DNA of 64,000 nucleotides. Origin: Paenibacillus sp. IHBB 10380. GTDB lineage: Bacteria > Bacillota > Bacilli > Paenibacillales > Paenibacillaceae. Shown in pieces: positions 9,401-18,147 of this stretch. The translations under genes and the position numbers were made by a program. Each line of letters starts with the position of its first letter. Within the stretch, counting starts at the first letter, position 1. The stretch spans positions 1,302,001 to 1,366,000 of the forward strand of contig NZ_CP010976.1 of assembly GCF_000949425.1 (NCBI RefSeq), in the 5' to 3' direction. The notes under the pieces were generated by a model. That model made no database searches and was not told the DNA's origin. It worked only from the letters and a program-made list of their open reading frames with translations.

Positions 9401-10072
9401 GAAACGAAGGAGCTATTATTTCATGTGCGTCAACGACTACAGTATAATTTAGGGTCTTTCTTCCAAGAAGCATTTCATCCTTCCTTGCTGAAAGAAGGTA
9501 TAGGATCTCTTAAAGAGATTTATGCTGATTGTGGACGTGAACTGGAGAATTCGCTTCTACGTGAACTGGATCAAGAATTATGGGCTACGACGTTACGTTT
9601 AGAATTGAAGGTCAAAGCCATAGTTCAGGAAGCATCGTACAAACTTGCTCTACAGATCAATGATATAGATGAGAGCCTTGTCCTTACACCGCTGAAGGAG
9701 ACCAAGGAATGGCCTGTGCCTGAATTAGAGGACAGCAAGTTTGAGAACCCTGTGAATTGGAACGCACTATGGTCGATGTTTAAAGCGCCAAAGTTGTTTT
9801 TTGAAGGTAATGGTCGTGAGAAGCTTAAATTGGCAGTGGAGCCTACACTGAAAGAAGGTCTTAGTATAGCTTCACTTCATCAACAACCGCTGTTCATTTT
9901 CTTTTATGTTAACCAGTTACAAATATATCTACATCAACAAAGAGATGCTTTACAAGAACAACTAGAAGAAAGTCTTGAAGCGATGGAGAGTTCGTTGCAA
10001 TCTCAAGAGGCTATAGAGAGTTGGAGTGAATTAGCTCAGGATTTGAAACAGTTTGAACAGATTATCCTGTGA
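6434..10072 (+). CDS. dynA: Tandem dynamin-like GTPase, DynA type
   Basis: This 1212-residue protein carries two complete dynamin GTPase modules, as in B. subtilis DynA (formerly YpbR, about 1190 residues). That protein binds membranes, tethers and fuses them, and helps against membrane damage and phage. The first P-loop is GHFSAGKSS (about 50-58) with DTPGVDST near 140. The second is GAFSAGKSS (about 630-638) with VDTPGADS near 785. Long helical stretches follow each. AAGGAG lies 9 bases before ATG 6434. Residues about 497-640, joining the halves, are extremely Ala/Arg/Gly-rich and encoded by GC-rich DNA unlike the rest of the gene (see separate entry). Both nucleotide sites look intact. Confidence 0.93.
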   Translation: MAAQVHRGDVSDLKELKDQLKAWDDEKSLKLINDLLYKKASGELTIALCGHFSAGKSSLINTLCGTKVLPSGPVPTSANVVSIRNGQPRALIYPADMKPPREVSLDELEIYCTNGGDYQSVNVWAPIPWLGDSGVLMDTPGVDSTDEGHHKATHSALHLADVVLYVMDYNHVQSENNLVFAKSLSDWGKPLYLIVNQIDKHRDQELPISVYQQEVEAAFSRWQVTYEGLIFTSLKDMEHPYNQYEDLKELIGRLIKKKDALLEYSVSCSVHHVVEDAAQEFRDSHESEKESLLEEMGGEQRALKLQAELTLMEASLNQLAALPQQEREALREELNMLLENANLMPAELRDVAQQYLESRKPSFKKGLWFTGNKTALEQDQRQNRFLHMLQEQVASQVEWHVRVMLTSWAEKHQLWKDTHLQILDDIMPIIDSEVIENSLQIDAVLSGEYVLNYCRNVANNIKGKYRHHVQQFTEPLLAEFAENCTQIQDQQRVELADLQQQSAAASRYASLLREETARTAALAELLPPRGGLTPGFLPVVSPLQPLVSAAATVGALRAAPTMSPASARGGANLPRGGAAMGRRQRLAGAAAQLQAAAALLARYPAMASAARGLQSRAAALEGGAFTLALFGAFSAGKSSFANALLGEDVLPVSPHPTTAAINRILAPHGEFMHGTAKITMKTRESFLEDLKISFDMLHLSGSDAENWREVILPLTSEGIHPAGLPHYGFLKAAATGWEDAQGLLGTAQIVDISQYRLYVADESKSCFVESIDLFYSCDLTEQGIVLVDTPGADSLHARHTGVTFQYMKHADALVFVTYYNHAFSKGDRQFLAQLGRVKDSFALDKMFFIINAADLASSDDELDQVKQHVKSNLQSSGIRSPHIYALSSMNALNGKVRGDDEQLISSGFTSFEQTLADFAGKELPNLSIQAAKQDITAARKRAEEWDKLSRQDEVSRSGRLLQLLEIRSKVSDMLRTFTNTEDQHREIEQETKELLFHVRQRLQYNLGSFFQEAFHPSLLKEGIGSLKEIYADCGRELENSLLRELDQELWATTLRLELKVKAIVQEASYKLALQINDIDESLVLTPLKETKEWPVPELEDSKFENPVNWNALWSMFKAPKLFFEGNGREKLKLAVEPTLKEGLSIASLHQQPLFIFFYVNQLQIYLHQQRDALQEQLEESLEAMESSLQSQEAIESWSELAQDLKQFEQIIL
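7930..8350 (+). other. GC-rich, hairpin-dense segment inside dynA
   Basis: About 420 bases inside an otherwise AT-rich gene are strongly GC-rich and stay in frame. Several strong inverted repeats follow one another: 8023-8032 with 8050-8059 (10 bp), GTGGGCGCG with CGCGCCCAC around 8090-8115, and GGCGGCGCGGCC with GGCCGCCGCC around 8158-8183. The encoded linker is Ala-rich. Minus-strand open frames of 72-116 codons here are a by-product of the composition. Confidence 0.8.
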
Positions 10073-10096
10073 AATGGAAATAACGCCCATAGAATG

Positions 10097-10126
10097 GAAG
10101 CGCTTTTAAAGCGTTTCTTTTTTTTA
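10097..10126 (+). terminator. Terminator after dynA
   Basis: GAAGCGCTTT and AAAGCGTTTC can pair with one wobble, followed by a run of T. Confidence 0.8.
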
Positions 10127-10425
10127 TGTCCAGTTCGTAAGATATATGGAGTAAATTCGAATATTTAATAAGTAGTTCTAGTTTATTTCTGCTTATTGAC
10201 GATTGAGTCGCATAACTGACGGATTATGCTCATTTATCCTCTTTGCCGCCTTGTTAAGACGGTGTTAAACTTCAATAACGTTCATAAGTTAACTAATAAA
10301 ATTACATAAATCAAATGCGTCTAGATAGATTGAACTAAAGTTTGCACCCTCAATTTCTTAGTTTCGAAGAAACACAGGAATATGAAGGCTTATCTTTAGT
10401 TCATTCATCTAAAAGGAGGAGTAAC
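10127..10425. other. Intergenic region upstream of the ABC exporter
   Basis: About 300 AT-rich bases with no convincing gene. I looked for a short leader peptide like BmrB ahead of the bmrC-like gene. The frame from 10342 is simply an in-frame extension with no ribosome binding site, so no leader is called. Confidence 0.5.
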
Positions 10426-12198
10426 ATGAATGTTCTCAAGCAATTGCAGAGCTTCTTCTGGGATAAACGAAGTTTTCTGTTCTTATCCATTCTCTGTTTA
10501 GCTATTGCCACTGCTCTAGGGCTAGTGACCCCAAATCTGTTGCGGATACTGATTGATGACGTCATTAGTCCAAGGCAATTTGACAAAGTACCGATCATTG
10601 CGCTAACGGTCATCTTGGTTGTCATTCTTAAGGCAACTATGCAATTCTTAAGTGGAATGCTTGGAGGAAAACTCGGTAACCATCTAGCTTACCGGTTGCG
10701 TAATGCCTGTTATGAGAAATTGCAATTTTTATCTTTTCGATATTATGACACCGCTAAGACGGGAGATTTAATGTCACGTTTAACAGGAGATTTAGAAGCT
10801 ATTCGTAACTTTGTCGGTTTTGGTTTACCTCAAATGCTAAATACGGTATTCCTGGTTGTATTCGGTTCAATTATGATGTTGTCGATTAGCTGGCAGTTAT
10901 CACTGATCACATTGGTCAATGTTCCCTTTTTAATTTTTATTGCATTGAAATTCGAGAATCGAATTCATCCAGCATTTCAGGAAATGCGCTTGGCACTTAG
11001 TGCACTAACGACATCTGTACAAGAGAATGTTACCGGTGTTCGTACGGTTAAATCTTTTGCGCGGGAGCCGCATGAAGTGGAGAAGTTCGGTGTTCGGAAC
11101 GAGCGTTATAAATCGAATCAGATATTCACAGCAACACTGTGGAGTCAATTTTTTCCTCTTATGGAGCTTATAGCATCCATTAGCGTTGTTATCCTACTTG
11201 CTGTAGGTGGAACATTTGTTATTAATGGATCATTATCTCTAGGTGAACTCGTAGCTTTCTTTAGCTTAATTTGGTACATTATTGGGCCCATGTGGAACAT
11301 AGGATTCCTAATTAACAACTACACGCAATCGGAAGCTTCTGGAGAACGTGTACTGGAACTCTTGAATCATCCGATCGATGTGCAGGATCGTGAGGAAGCA
11401 ATTGAGCTTAAAGCAGAGAATGTGAAGGGCCGAGTTACTTTTGATCATGTTACTTTTGCTTATGGTAATAAAATGGCAGCGATTTCAGATGTTAACTTTG
11501 ATACACCACCAGGCGCTGTTATTGGATTCTTAGGAGGAACGGGATCGGGAAAATCAACGATTATTCAGTTACTCATGCATGCTTATAATGTCAATGAAGG
11601 AAGTATTAAGCTTGACGGTATTGATATTCGGGATATTACGGTTCATAGCTTGCGTAGCCAGATGGCATCTGTGTTTCAAGAAACATTCCTATTCTCTTCT
11701 AGCATTCAAAATAACATATCATATGGTCTCAAAGATGTTACGATGGAAGAAATTATCCGCGCAGCGGAGCTTGCAAAAGCTCATGAGTTTATTATGGAAA
11801 TGCCAGAAGGTTATGATACTGTCGTCGGAGAACGGGGTATGGGGTTGTCAGGTGGTCAGAAGCAACGTATCGCTATTGCACGTGCATTGCTTAAGAATCC
11901 TAAGATATTGATCCTTGATGATGCAACGAGTGCAGTAGATATGGAGACTGAACATGAGATTCAATCTGGATTCCAAGAGGTCATGAAAGGGCGTACAACA
12001 TTTATTATTGCTCATCGAATCTCGTCTCTTCGTCATGCTGATGAAATTCTAGTGTTGGATCAGGGTAAGGTTGTACAACAAGGAAATCATGAGCAATTAA
12101 TTGCCGTTCCTGGTCCTTATCAGGATGTCTACAACATTCAATATGCAGATCACATTACTCGGATATCCAGTGAAGTAGAAAAGCAGGTGAAATCATGA
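10426..12198 (+). CDS. Heterodimeric ABC exporter subunit, BmrC/YheI-like (degenerate catalytic site)
   Basis: This 590-residue half-transporter has six predicted membrane helices (about 1-300) fused to an ATPase domain. Walker A is GGTGSGKST, the signature is LSGGQ, and Walker B reads LILDDATSA: the usual catalytic Glu after Walker B is Asp. The next gene has the opposite defect (normal Glu, altered signature). The two therefore build one competent and one degenerate ATP site, as in B. subtilis BmrCD (YheI/YheH), a multidrug exporter. ATG 10426 is chosen because AAAGGAGG ends 6 bases before it. The stop overlaps the next start by 4 bases (ATGA), indicating translational coupling. Confidence 0.85.
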   Translation: MNVLKQLQSFFWDKRSFLFLSILCLAIATALGLVTPNLLRILIDDVISPRQFDKVPIIALTVILVVILKATMQFLSGMLGGKLGNHLAYRLRNACYEKLQFLSFRYYDTAKTGDLMSRLTGDLEAIRNFVGFGLPQMLNTVFLVVFGSIMMLSISWQLSLITLVNVPFLIFIALKFENRIHPAFQEMRLALSALTTSVQENVTGVRTVKSFAREPHEVEKFGVRNERYKSNQIFTATLWSQFFPLMELIASISVVILLAVGGTFVINGSLSLGELVAFFSLIWYIIGPMWNIGFLINNYTQSEASGERVLELLNHPIDVQDREEAIELKAENVKGRVTFDHVTFAYGNKMAAISDVNFDTPPGAVIGFLGGTGSGKSTIIQLLMHAYNVNEGSIKLDGIDIRDITVHSLRSQMASVFQETFLFSSSIQNNISYGLKDVTMEEIIRAAELAKAHEFIMEMPEGYDTVVGERGMGLSGGQKQRIAIARALLKNPKILILDDATSAVDMETEHEIQSGFQEVMKGRTTFIIAHRISSLRHADEILVLDQGKVVQQGNHEQLIAVPGPYQDVYNIQYADHITRISSEVEKQVKS

Positions 12199-14051
12199 AT
12201 ACGGAGAAGCAACGTAACATAACAGCTGACCAAAAGCAGACAATGGCTGCTAGTGACGGCGGAGAACGTTTTGTATACAAAGATGACGATATTATTGATA
12301 AACCGTTTGATTGGGGGCAATTCAGAAGATTGTTTGCTTATATGAAACCGTATAGCAAGCAATTGCTTCCCTTAATTGGTTTGATGATGATTCTGGGGAC
12401 AATTACGAAGTTGGCGGTCCCCTTTCTAACAAGTATGGCGATTGATAAAGCTATTTCTCCTGAATTTGGAGAGCCGAGTGTTAAATTGCTATATATATTA
12501 GCGGGTTGTGTATTATTTCTGTATATTGTTCAATGGTTGGCGAGCACGTATCGGATTAAATTTACGAATATTATCGGTCAGAGAGTGATCTATGACCTTC
12601 GGACCGATTTATTTAAGCATATTCAGAAGCTGTCATTTAATTTTTTTGATAAAAGGCCGGCTGGCTCCGTTCTCGTCCGGGTAACCAATGATGTCAATTC
12701 ACTACAGGAATTATTCACGAGTGGTGTGGTTAACTTAATGATTGACAGTGTTCAGCTAGTGGGTATCGTGATCATTCTATTATTAATCAATTGGAAGTTA
12801 GGGCTTGCAGTGATTGTCACTGTGCCGATCATGTTCTTCATCTCTACTAAGCTTCGGGTGAAGATTCGTCGCGCATGGCAGGAAGTTCGGATGAAGGGCT
12901 CTAGAATTAACTCTCACCTTAATGAATCTATTCAAGGGATTCGTGTAACTCAAGCTTATACGCAAGAGAAGGAAAACATGGAGTTTTTCGATATGATGAA
13001 TAAAGATAGTAAGAAATCATGGGATAAAGCAACGACGATGAATCAAGGATTCGGACCTCTTATTGAAATCACGGGTGGATTTGGTACATTAATTCTATTC
13101 TCACTCGGTGCTTATCTCATTCAACACGATCAACTTACTGTAGGTCTGTTGGTCGCTTTCTCAAGTTATGTAAGTAACTTCTGGGACCCGATTAACCGTC
13201 TGGGTCAAATGTACAATCAATTGTTAGTAGCGATGGCATCGTCCGAACGGATCTTTGAATATATGGATGAGCAGCCAAGTATTGATGACAAACCGAATGC
13301 GAAGCCGATTCCCAAGATTATAGGTGACATTAGCTTCGAACATATTGTCTTTGAATACGAGAAGGGACGCCAAGCCTTGAAGGGAATCGATCTGGATGTC
13401 AAGGCAGGTCAGACGATTGCGCTAGTGGGTCATACGGGTTCCGGTAAAAGCACCATTATTAATCTATTAAGCCGGTTTTATGATATTACGGAGGGTCAAA
13501 TTCTAATTGATGGCTATGATATAAGAGATGTCCAAGTTGAAAGTCTTCGTAGTCAGATCGGAACCGTGCTTCAAGATACATTCATCTTCTCTGGAACCAT
13601 TCGGGATAATATTCGTTTTGGACGACTGGATGCTAAGGATGAAGAGATCGAAGCGGTATGTAAATCTGTAAATGCCCATGAATTTATTTCGAAGTTGCCT
13701 CAAGGATATGAGACAGAAGTAGAGGAACGAGGAAATGTGCTTTCTATGGGGCAACGGCAACTGTTATCCTTCGCTCGAGCACTACTTGCTGATCCACGAA
13801 TACTTATATTAGATGAGGCAACGGCTAGTATTGATACAGAAACAGAGTTGAAGATCCAAGATGCTTTGAAGATTCTACTAAAAGGTCGAACTTCCTTCAT
13901 TGTAGCCCATCGTCTGTCTACGATTCGTCATGCTGACAAAATCGTCGTTCTTGATCATGGGGAAATTAAAGAAGAAGGCAATCATGCGGAGCTGGTGAAA
14001 CAGCAAGGCATATATCATGGATTGATCGAAGCACAGTTCCGTTTTGTGTAA
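12195..14051 (+). CDS. Heterodimeric ABC exporter subunit, BmrD/YheH-like
   Basis: This 618-residue half-transporter partners the preceding gene. After about 40 N-terminal cytosolic residues come six membrane helices and an ATPase domain with Walker A GHTGSGKST and Walker B LILDEATAS with the catalytic Glu. The signature is LSMGQ instead of LSGGQ. Combined with the Asp-substituted partner this gives an asymmetric exporter with one hydrolysing site. Substrate is not readable from sequence; multidrug export is inferred from the BmrCD family. It starts at ATG 12195 inside the stop of the upstream gene. Confidence 0.85.
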   Translation: MNTEKQRNITADQKQTMAASDGGERFVYKDDDIIDKPFDWGQFRRLFAYMKPYSKQLLPLIGLMMILGTITKLAVPFLTSMAIDKAISPEFGEPSVKLLYILAGCVLFLYIVQWLASTYRIKFTNIIGQRVIYDLRTDLFKHIQKLSFNFFDKRPAGSVLVRVTNDVNSLQELFTSGVVNLMIDSVQLVGIVIILLLINWKLGLAVIVTVPIMFFISTKLRVKIRRAWQEVRMKGSRINSHLNESIQGIRVTQAYTQEKENMEFFDMMNKDSKKSWDKATTMNQGFGPLIEITGGFGTLILFSLGAYLIQHDQLTVGLLVAFSSYVSNFWDPINRLGQMYNQLLVAMASSERIFEYMDEQPSIDDKPNAKPIPKIIGDISFEHIVFEYEKGRQALKGIDLDVKAGQTIALVGHTGSGKSTIINLLSRFYDITEGQILIDGYDIRDVQVESLRSQIGTVLQDTFIFSGTIRDNIRFGRLDAKDEEIEAVCKSVNAHEFISKLPQGYETEVEERGNVLSMGQRQLLSFARALLADPRILILDEATASIDTETELKIQDALKILLKGRTSFIVAHRLSTIRHADKIVVLDHGEIKEEGNHAELVKQQGIYHGLIEAQFRFV

Positions 14052-14222
14052 ACAAGCTTAAATTAGATTATTAATCCAATTATATTAAAATTCAACAGCG
14101 TTTTTCACTATTGTGAATAAAAATAGAATAAAAAATAGAGGAAAATGTAGAAAATTAGCGGAGCACGCTTGCAATCTTCTTTCTAAACCCTGAAAATAGA
14201 GAGTGATAGATCTCTAGGGGGG

Positions 14223-15419
14223 ATGAAAGTGGTGTGGGGTGCTCCTTTTTCTGCTTATTCCAAAAAAATGCTACTGCTAGGTAGTGGAGAATTGGGAAAA
14301 GAAGTGGTGCTTGAAGCCCAACGTTTGGGTGTAGAGACCATTGCCGTGGATCGCTATAAAGACGCGCCAGCTATGCAGGTTGCTCATAGGTCTCACGTGA
14401 TCGATATGTTAGATGCAGAAGCCTTGAAATTAATTATTCGTCAAGAACAGCCGGATGTGATTGTACCCGAGATTGAAGCTATCGCGACACATGCCTTATT
14501 GGAGTTAGAGAAGGAAGGATATCATGTCGTTCCTACGGCTAGAGCCACTTCTCTAACGATGGATCGAGAGGGCATTCGCCGATTAGCGGCAGAGACATTA
14601 GGTATTCCAACAGCAGCTTATCGTTTCGCTGATAGTTTAGATGAACTGAAAGCGGCAGTATCTGAGTTGGGCACACCTTGCGTTGTGAAGCCAATTATGA
14701 GTTCTTCGGGTAAAGGACAAAGTGTCTGCCGAACGAAGGAGGATGCGGAAGCTTGCTGGACATCAGCTCTTGAGGGTGGACGGGCTAAGAATACTCGCGT
14801 TATTATTGAATCCTTTGTTCATTTTGACAGTGAAATTACGCTGCTAACGGTACGTTCTGTATCGGGTACGCTCTTCTGCCCACCAATCGGCCATATACAA
14901 CAAGATGGCGATTACGTGGAGTCGTGGCAACCGCATGCGATGAGCGAAGCTCAGTTGAAAGAGTCACAAGAGATTGCTAAAGCTATTACAGACGAACTTG
15001 GGGGATACGGATTATTTGGTGTCGAACTGTTCGTGACCCCTAAGGGGATTCTATTCAGTGAGGTGTCACCTCGTCCTCATGATACAGGTATGGTCACCAT
15101 GATTACGCAAGATTTATCTGAATTTGCACTTCATGTTAGGGCTATACTTGGACTACCGATTGACCATGTACAATTGCTTACACCTGGTGCATCAGCTACA
15201 TTGAAGGCCGAAGGTTCAACTTCTCATTTTGCGGTAAGTGGAGTGGCTGAAGCCCTCACACTTCCTCGTACTCAGGTAAGGGTGTTTGGTAAACCAGATA
15301 CAAAACCAGGTCGTAGAATGGCTGTTGCATTAAGTAGTGCTGCTGATGTTGAGACTGCTCGCAAGATAGCTAAACAAGCTGCTAGCCTTTTAAAAGTGGA
15401 GGTATATGATCATGAATAG
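14223..15419 (+). CDS. purT: Formate-dependent GAR transformylase
   Basis: The product of up to 398 residues is an ATP-grasp enzyme that makes formyl-GAR from GAR, formate and ATP in purine synthesis. It aligns by eye with E. coli PurT from the first strand onward ([35 protein letters not shown]), with ATP-grasp motifs ([14 protein letters not shown]) and a [14 protein letters not shown] block near 280. AGGGGGG at 14216-14222 touches the ATG at 14223, so translation may really start at GTG 14229 or 14232. The last codons overlap the acetyltransferase gene. I saw no purine riboswitch upstream. Confidence 0.95.
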   Translation: MKVVWGAPFSAYSKKMLLLGSGELGKEVVLEAQRLGVETIAVDRYKDAPAMQVAHRSHVIDMLDAEALKLIIRQEQPDVIVPEIEAIATHALLELEKEGYHVVPTARATSLTMDREGIRRLAAETLGIPTAAYRFADSLDELKAAVSELGTPCVVKPIMSSSGKGQSVCRTKEDAEACWTSALEGGRAKNTRVIIESFVHFDSEITLLTVRSVSGTLFCPPIGHIQQDGDYVESWQPHAMSEAQLKESQEIAKAITDELGGYGLFGVELFVTPKGILFSEVSPRPHDTGMVTMITQDLSEFALHVRAILGLPIDHVQLLTPGASATLKAEGSTSHFAVSGVAEALTLPRTQVRVFGKPDTKPGRRMAVALSSAADVETARKIAKQAASLLKVEVYDHE

Positions 15420-15870
15420 TCAATTGTCTACTCCTGTACTGTGTATTCGTAATTTTCAGTGGGATGATTTAGAAATTAGCACTCAGCTAATGCGTCAGTT
15501 AAACTATCCGACCACACTTAGTGTAATGAGAGAACGGATGGAAGAAATGGAATCAAGTCCGCTCTACTGCACTTTGATTGCTGAGGTTGATGAGCAAGTG
15601 GTGGGTATGATTCATTTGCGTAAAGTTGTTAGTTATGAGCGCACCGAGAATTATACTCAAATTACCGCAGTCATCGTATCTGGGGAGTATCAAGGACAAG
15701 GTATTGGCAAAAGATTGATCCTTAGTGCAGAAGATTGGGCTAAGGGGCAAGAGAGTACACAACTATTTCTTACGAGTGGCAATCGCGTTGAACGTGCGCC
15801 CGCACATGCATTTTATGAACATATAGGCTTTGCTAAGACAGGCTATCGCTTCTGTAAGAAACTAAAGTAA
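15412..15870 (+). CDS. GNAT-family N-acetyltransferase
   Basis: This protein of about 152 residues has the GNAT acetyl-CoA loop [12 protein letters not shown] and the C-terminal pattern [12 protein letters not shown]. The substrate is unknown. GGAGG lies 9 bases before ATG 15412, which is preferred over ATG 15406 (3 bases). The start overlaps purT, so the two are translationally coupled. A terminator follows 11 bases after the stop. Confidence 0.88.
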   Translation: MNSQLSTPVLCIRNFQWDDLEISTQLMRQLNYPTTLSVMRERMEEMESSPLYCTLIAEVDEQVVGMIHLRKVVSYERTENYTQITAVIVSGEYQGQGIGKRLILSAEDWAKGQESTQLFLTSGNRVERAPAHAFYEHIGFAKTGYRFCKKLK

Positions 15871-15881
15871 GGGCTGTTGCT

Positions 15882-15914
15882 AAACCCATCCCGGATAACG
15901 GGGTGGGTTTTTTT
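15882..15914 (+). terminator. Terminator after purT-GNAT
   Basis: AAACCCATCCC, a 7-base loop, GGGGTGGGTTT and further T. Confidence 0.9.
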
Positions 15915-16107
15915 AGTATGCGAACGATACAGGAAAGCAGTTTCAGAACTATTTAATGTTGAAATCGACCCTCTTGTAGACGTGCAAGTCACTTACCAAT
16001 ATTTGAGGGAACAAAAGTAATGTCAGACATGTTACAATATTTTTCGAGAGATGACAAAAATGTAACCGAATCGATGGATTGGGTACAAACAACGAAAAGG
16101 GGATGTA

Positions 16108-16836
16108 ATGATGAAAAATACCTTGTTAAAAACGATGGTGAGTGGAGCCTTTGCAACCGCCGTATCTATAAGTTTAATACTTCCAGGATCAGCATCTGCT
16201 GCTACGATGCAAGATACTAATGTTAAGAACTGTAAAGCTTATCTGGAACAGTTCCTCAAAAATAACGGAAGCGAATTTACATGGAATACTCAAGTAATCA
16301 CACTTCCAATAGTGTCCAAGCCAGTAGTAACTAAGCCAGTTACGACAAAACCAGAAACAACCAAGCCAAATACAACAAAACCAGTCACAACTAAGCCGGA
16401 AACAACAAAGCCAGTTGCTAAGCCAACAAAACCAGTAGTGGATAACAATACAGCTGTGAAGGATCAATCAAGTGTAACCAAACAAGTCGTTAATTTAGTA
16501 AATGAAGAAAGAGCTAAGGCTGGATTAAAGCCACTCACGATTCATGCAGGATTGACTACAGTAGCTGTGGATAAGGCAAAAGATATGAGTAATAACAATT
16601 ACTTTGATCACACCTCACCAACTTATGGTTCTCCGTTTGATATGATGAAGCAGTACGGTGTCTCATATAGTTATGCGGGTGAGAATATTGCAAAAGGGCA
16701 AAAGACTCCAGCTGAAGTGATGAAAGCATGGATGAACAGCCAAGGTCACCGCGAAAATATTCTAAGTAAAAACTTTACTCAAATTGGAGTAGGTTATTAT
16801 AACGGGCATTGGGTGCAAGAATTTATCGGGAACTAA
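16108..16836 (+). CDS. Secreted CAP-domain (SCP/PR-1, YkwD-like) protein
   Basis: The 242-residue exported protein has a signal peptide ending near ASA at residue 31, then a region with a single Cys. A repetitive linker of TKP units (about 65-110, alternating TKPVT, TKPET, TKPNT) follows, and a C-terminal CAP domain (about 120-242). The CAP signature residues are present: LVNEERAKAGL, FDHTSPTYGSPF, GENIAKG, HRENILS and VGYYNGHW. In Bacillales such proteins are secreted during growth or sporulation, with poorly known function. AAAGGGGA precedes two adjacent ATGs (16108 and 16111). The Lys/Pro linker may bind the wall. Confidence 0.9.
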   Translation: MMKNTLLKTMVSGAFATAVSISLILPGSASAATMQDTNVKNCKAYLEQFLKNNGSEFTWNTQVITLPIVSKPVVTKPVTTKPETTKPNTTKPVTTKPETTKPVAKPTKPVVDNNTAVKDQSSVTKQVVNLVNEERAKAGLKPLTIHAGLTTVAVDKAKDMSNNNYFDHTSPTYGSPFDMMKQYGVSYSYAGENIAKGQKTPAEVMKAWMNSQGHRENILSKNFTQIGVGYYNGHWVQEFIGN

Positions 16837-16895
16837 TCTACTAGAATATGAATTAGAACTAATGAAATAATAGTATATCTTCATACAAACAATAT

Positions 16896-16933
16896 AACGG
16901 CTTCGCTGTCCATTCGTGGATAACGAAGCCGTT
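16896..16933 (+). terminator. Hairpin after the CAP gene
   Basis: AACGGCTTCG and CGAAGCCGTT form 10 perfect pairs around an 18-base loop, followed by TTGTTATTATT. Confidence 0.7.
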
Positions 16934-16952
16934 TGTTATTATTCGCGATAAC

Positions 16953-16995
16953 AAAAAAAGAACCCAGGCTAGAAAAGCTAACCTTGAGTTCTTTC
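16953..16995 (-). terminator. Terminator of the tRNA-Lys gene
   Basis: Read on the minus strand, an imperfect stem (AAGAACTCAAGG with CCTGGGTTCTT, plus TAGC/GCTA inside) is followed by seven T. It sits just after the 3' end of the minus-strand tRNA. Confidence 0.75.
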
Positions 16996-17012
16996 TTAAT
17001 TAAATCTATTGA

Positions 17013-17085
17013 TGGGTTATGCAGGGGTCGAACCTGCGACCTGCCGATTAAGAGTCGGATGCTCTACCAGCTGAGCTAATAACCC
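17013..17085 (-). tRNA. tRNA-Lys (anticodon CUU)
   Basis: Seventy-three bases fold as a full cloverleaf on the minus strand. The acceptor stem is GGGTTAT with ATAACCC plus discriminator A, the D stem GCTC/GAGC, the anticodon loop CTCTTAA (anticodon CTT), and the T arm GCAGG-TTCGACC-CCTGC. The 3' CCA is not encoded. The first anticodon-stem pair (27-43) is T against C, a mismatch. It is the only intact tRNA in the window. Confidence 0.92.
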
Positions 17086-17263
17086 GTAACAATCAACAAA
17101 ATATATATTACTACATTAAGTTCTAAAACACCAGCTCGTTCACAAAATAGACAAAAATATAGTGTTGGCATGTAAAAAAGATACTCTAATTTGCAAATTA
17201 GATATAGAAGTTCTATGGTAAAGTACATATTAAATTGATACATAAGATCATGGGGGGATAGGA

Positions 17264-18118
17264 TTGAACTCATCGAAATGGATATGGCGCATTGTGAGCA
17301 CAGTCTCCGTTGTGGCAACAATATTACTGATTATTGGATTCGTTTATGCTGTTCGAGATGTTAATATGCCACAAGCAGGTACAGATACTGTCTTTGAAAA
17401 ACCGTCTCAACCGGAAGCAGTAGTGAAGGATGATTTAACTGATAAGCAAGAAATTATGGTGACTGCGATCGGTGATTCATTGGCAAAAGGAACTGGAGAC
17501 AATACAGGAAGTGGCTTCGTACGAAGAAGCATAGAAGGCTTATCCACCGCAACAGGTAAAAAAGTCACTTTGCTTAATAATCTGGGAATTAACGGTCTCA
17601 CGACTGCACGCCTCTTGCCTAAGTTGGAGGAAAAGGGTGCTCAGTATGCTTTGAAGCAATCGGATATTATATTGGTGTCCATTGGGGGCAATGATTTATT
17701 CAAGGGGTCTCAGTTGCTAAGTGACAATAATGGTGAATCAAAGGGAACATCTACTAATGAAGTACAACCAGATATTACGCCCGATCAACTCCTAGCTGCA
17801 TTACCCGAAGCTTCACGTTATTTGAAGAGCATTCTAGAAAAGGTAAGACAGATTAATCCAGATGCTTATATTATCTATGTTGGGTTATACAATCCATTTG
17901 GTGATATTGAGGAGTTGAAAATTGTGGGGAATGATGCCGTAGCAACGTGGAACCATTCGGCACAAACATTAATCAATAAATATGAGAAGATGACGCTCGT
18001 ACCGACTTCTGATCTATTTACGCATCATCTAGATCAATATTTGTCCAGTGATCATTTTCATCCGAATGGTGAAGGTTACCAGCAGATTGCAGACCGAATT
18101 GTTCAAGGCATTCGTTAG
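17264..18118 (+). CDS. Membrane-anchored SGNH/GDSL hydrolase
   Basis: This 284-residue protein has one N-terminal membrane helix (about 8-28) and an extracellular SGNH esterase domain. Block I is AIGDSLAKG, block III GGNDLF, and block V DHFHPNGEGY supplies the catalytic Asp and His. It resembles YpmR-type lipases/acylhydrolases of Bacillus; the substrate is unknown. The start is TTG 17264 after a GGGGGGATAGGA stretch; there is no in-frame ATG nearby. An ABC transporter pair begins 30 bases downstream in the same direction, so the three are probably one operon. Confidence 0.85.
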   Translation: MNSSKWIWRIVSTVSVVATILLIIGFVYAVRDVNMPQAGTDTVFEKPSQPEAVVKDDLTDKQEIMVTAIGDSLAKGTGDNTGSGFVRRSIEGLSTATGKKVTLLNNLGINGLTTARLLPKLEEKGAQYALKQSDIILVSIGGNDLFKGSQLLSDNNGESKGTSTNEVQPDITPDQLLAALPEASRYLKSILEKVRQINPDAYIIYVGLYNPFGDIEELKIVGNDAVATWNHSAQTLINKYEKMTLVPTSDLFTHHLDQYLSSDHFHPNGEGYQQIADRIVQGIR

Positions 18119-18147
18119 AATCATAAGAGAAGGGAGCGAACAGAACA

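Noticed and set aside
10342..10425. In-frame N-terminal extension of the BmrC-like gene, considered as a BmrB-like leader
   Set aside because: No ribosome binding site and no stop separating it from the transporter frame; AAAGGAGG before ATG 10426 decides the start.
14052..14222. Possible purine riboswitch before purT
   Set aside because: I could not find the three-way junction or loop sequences; only a weak TTCAC/GTGAA hairpin is present.
16020..16220. 66-codon plus-strand frame overlapping the CAP gene
   Set aside because: Out of frame with the clear CAP gene, no ribosome binding site; a shadow.
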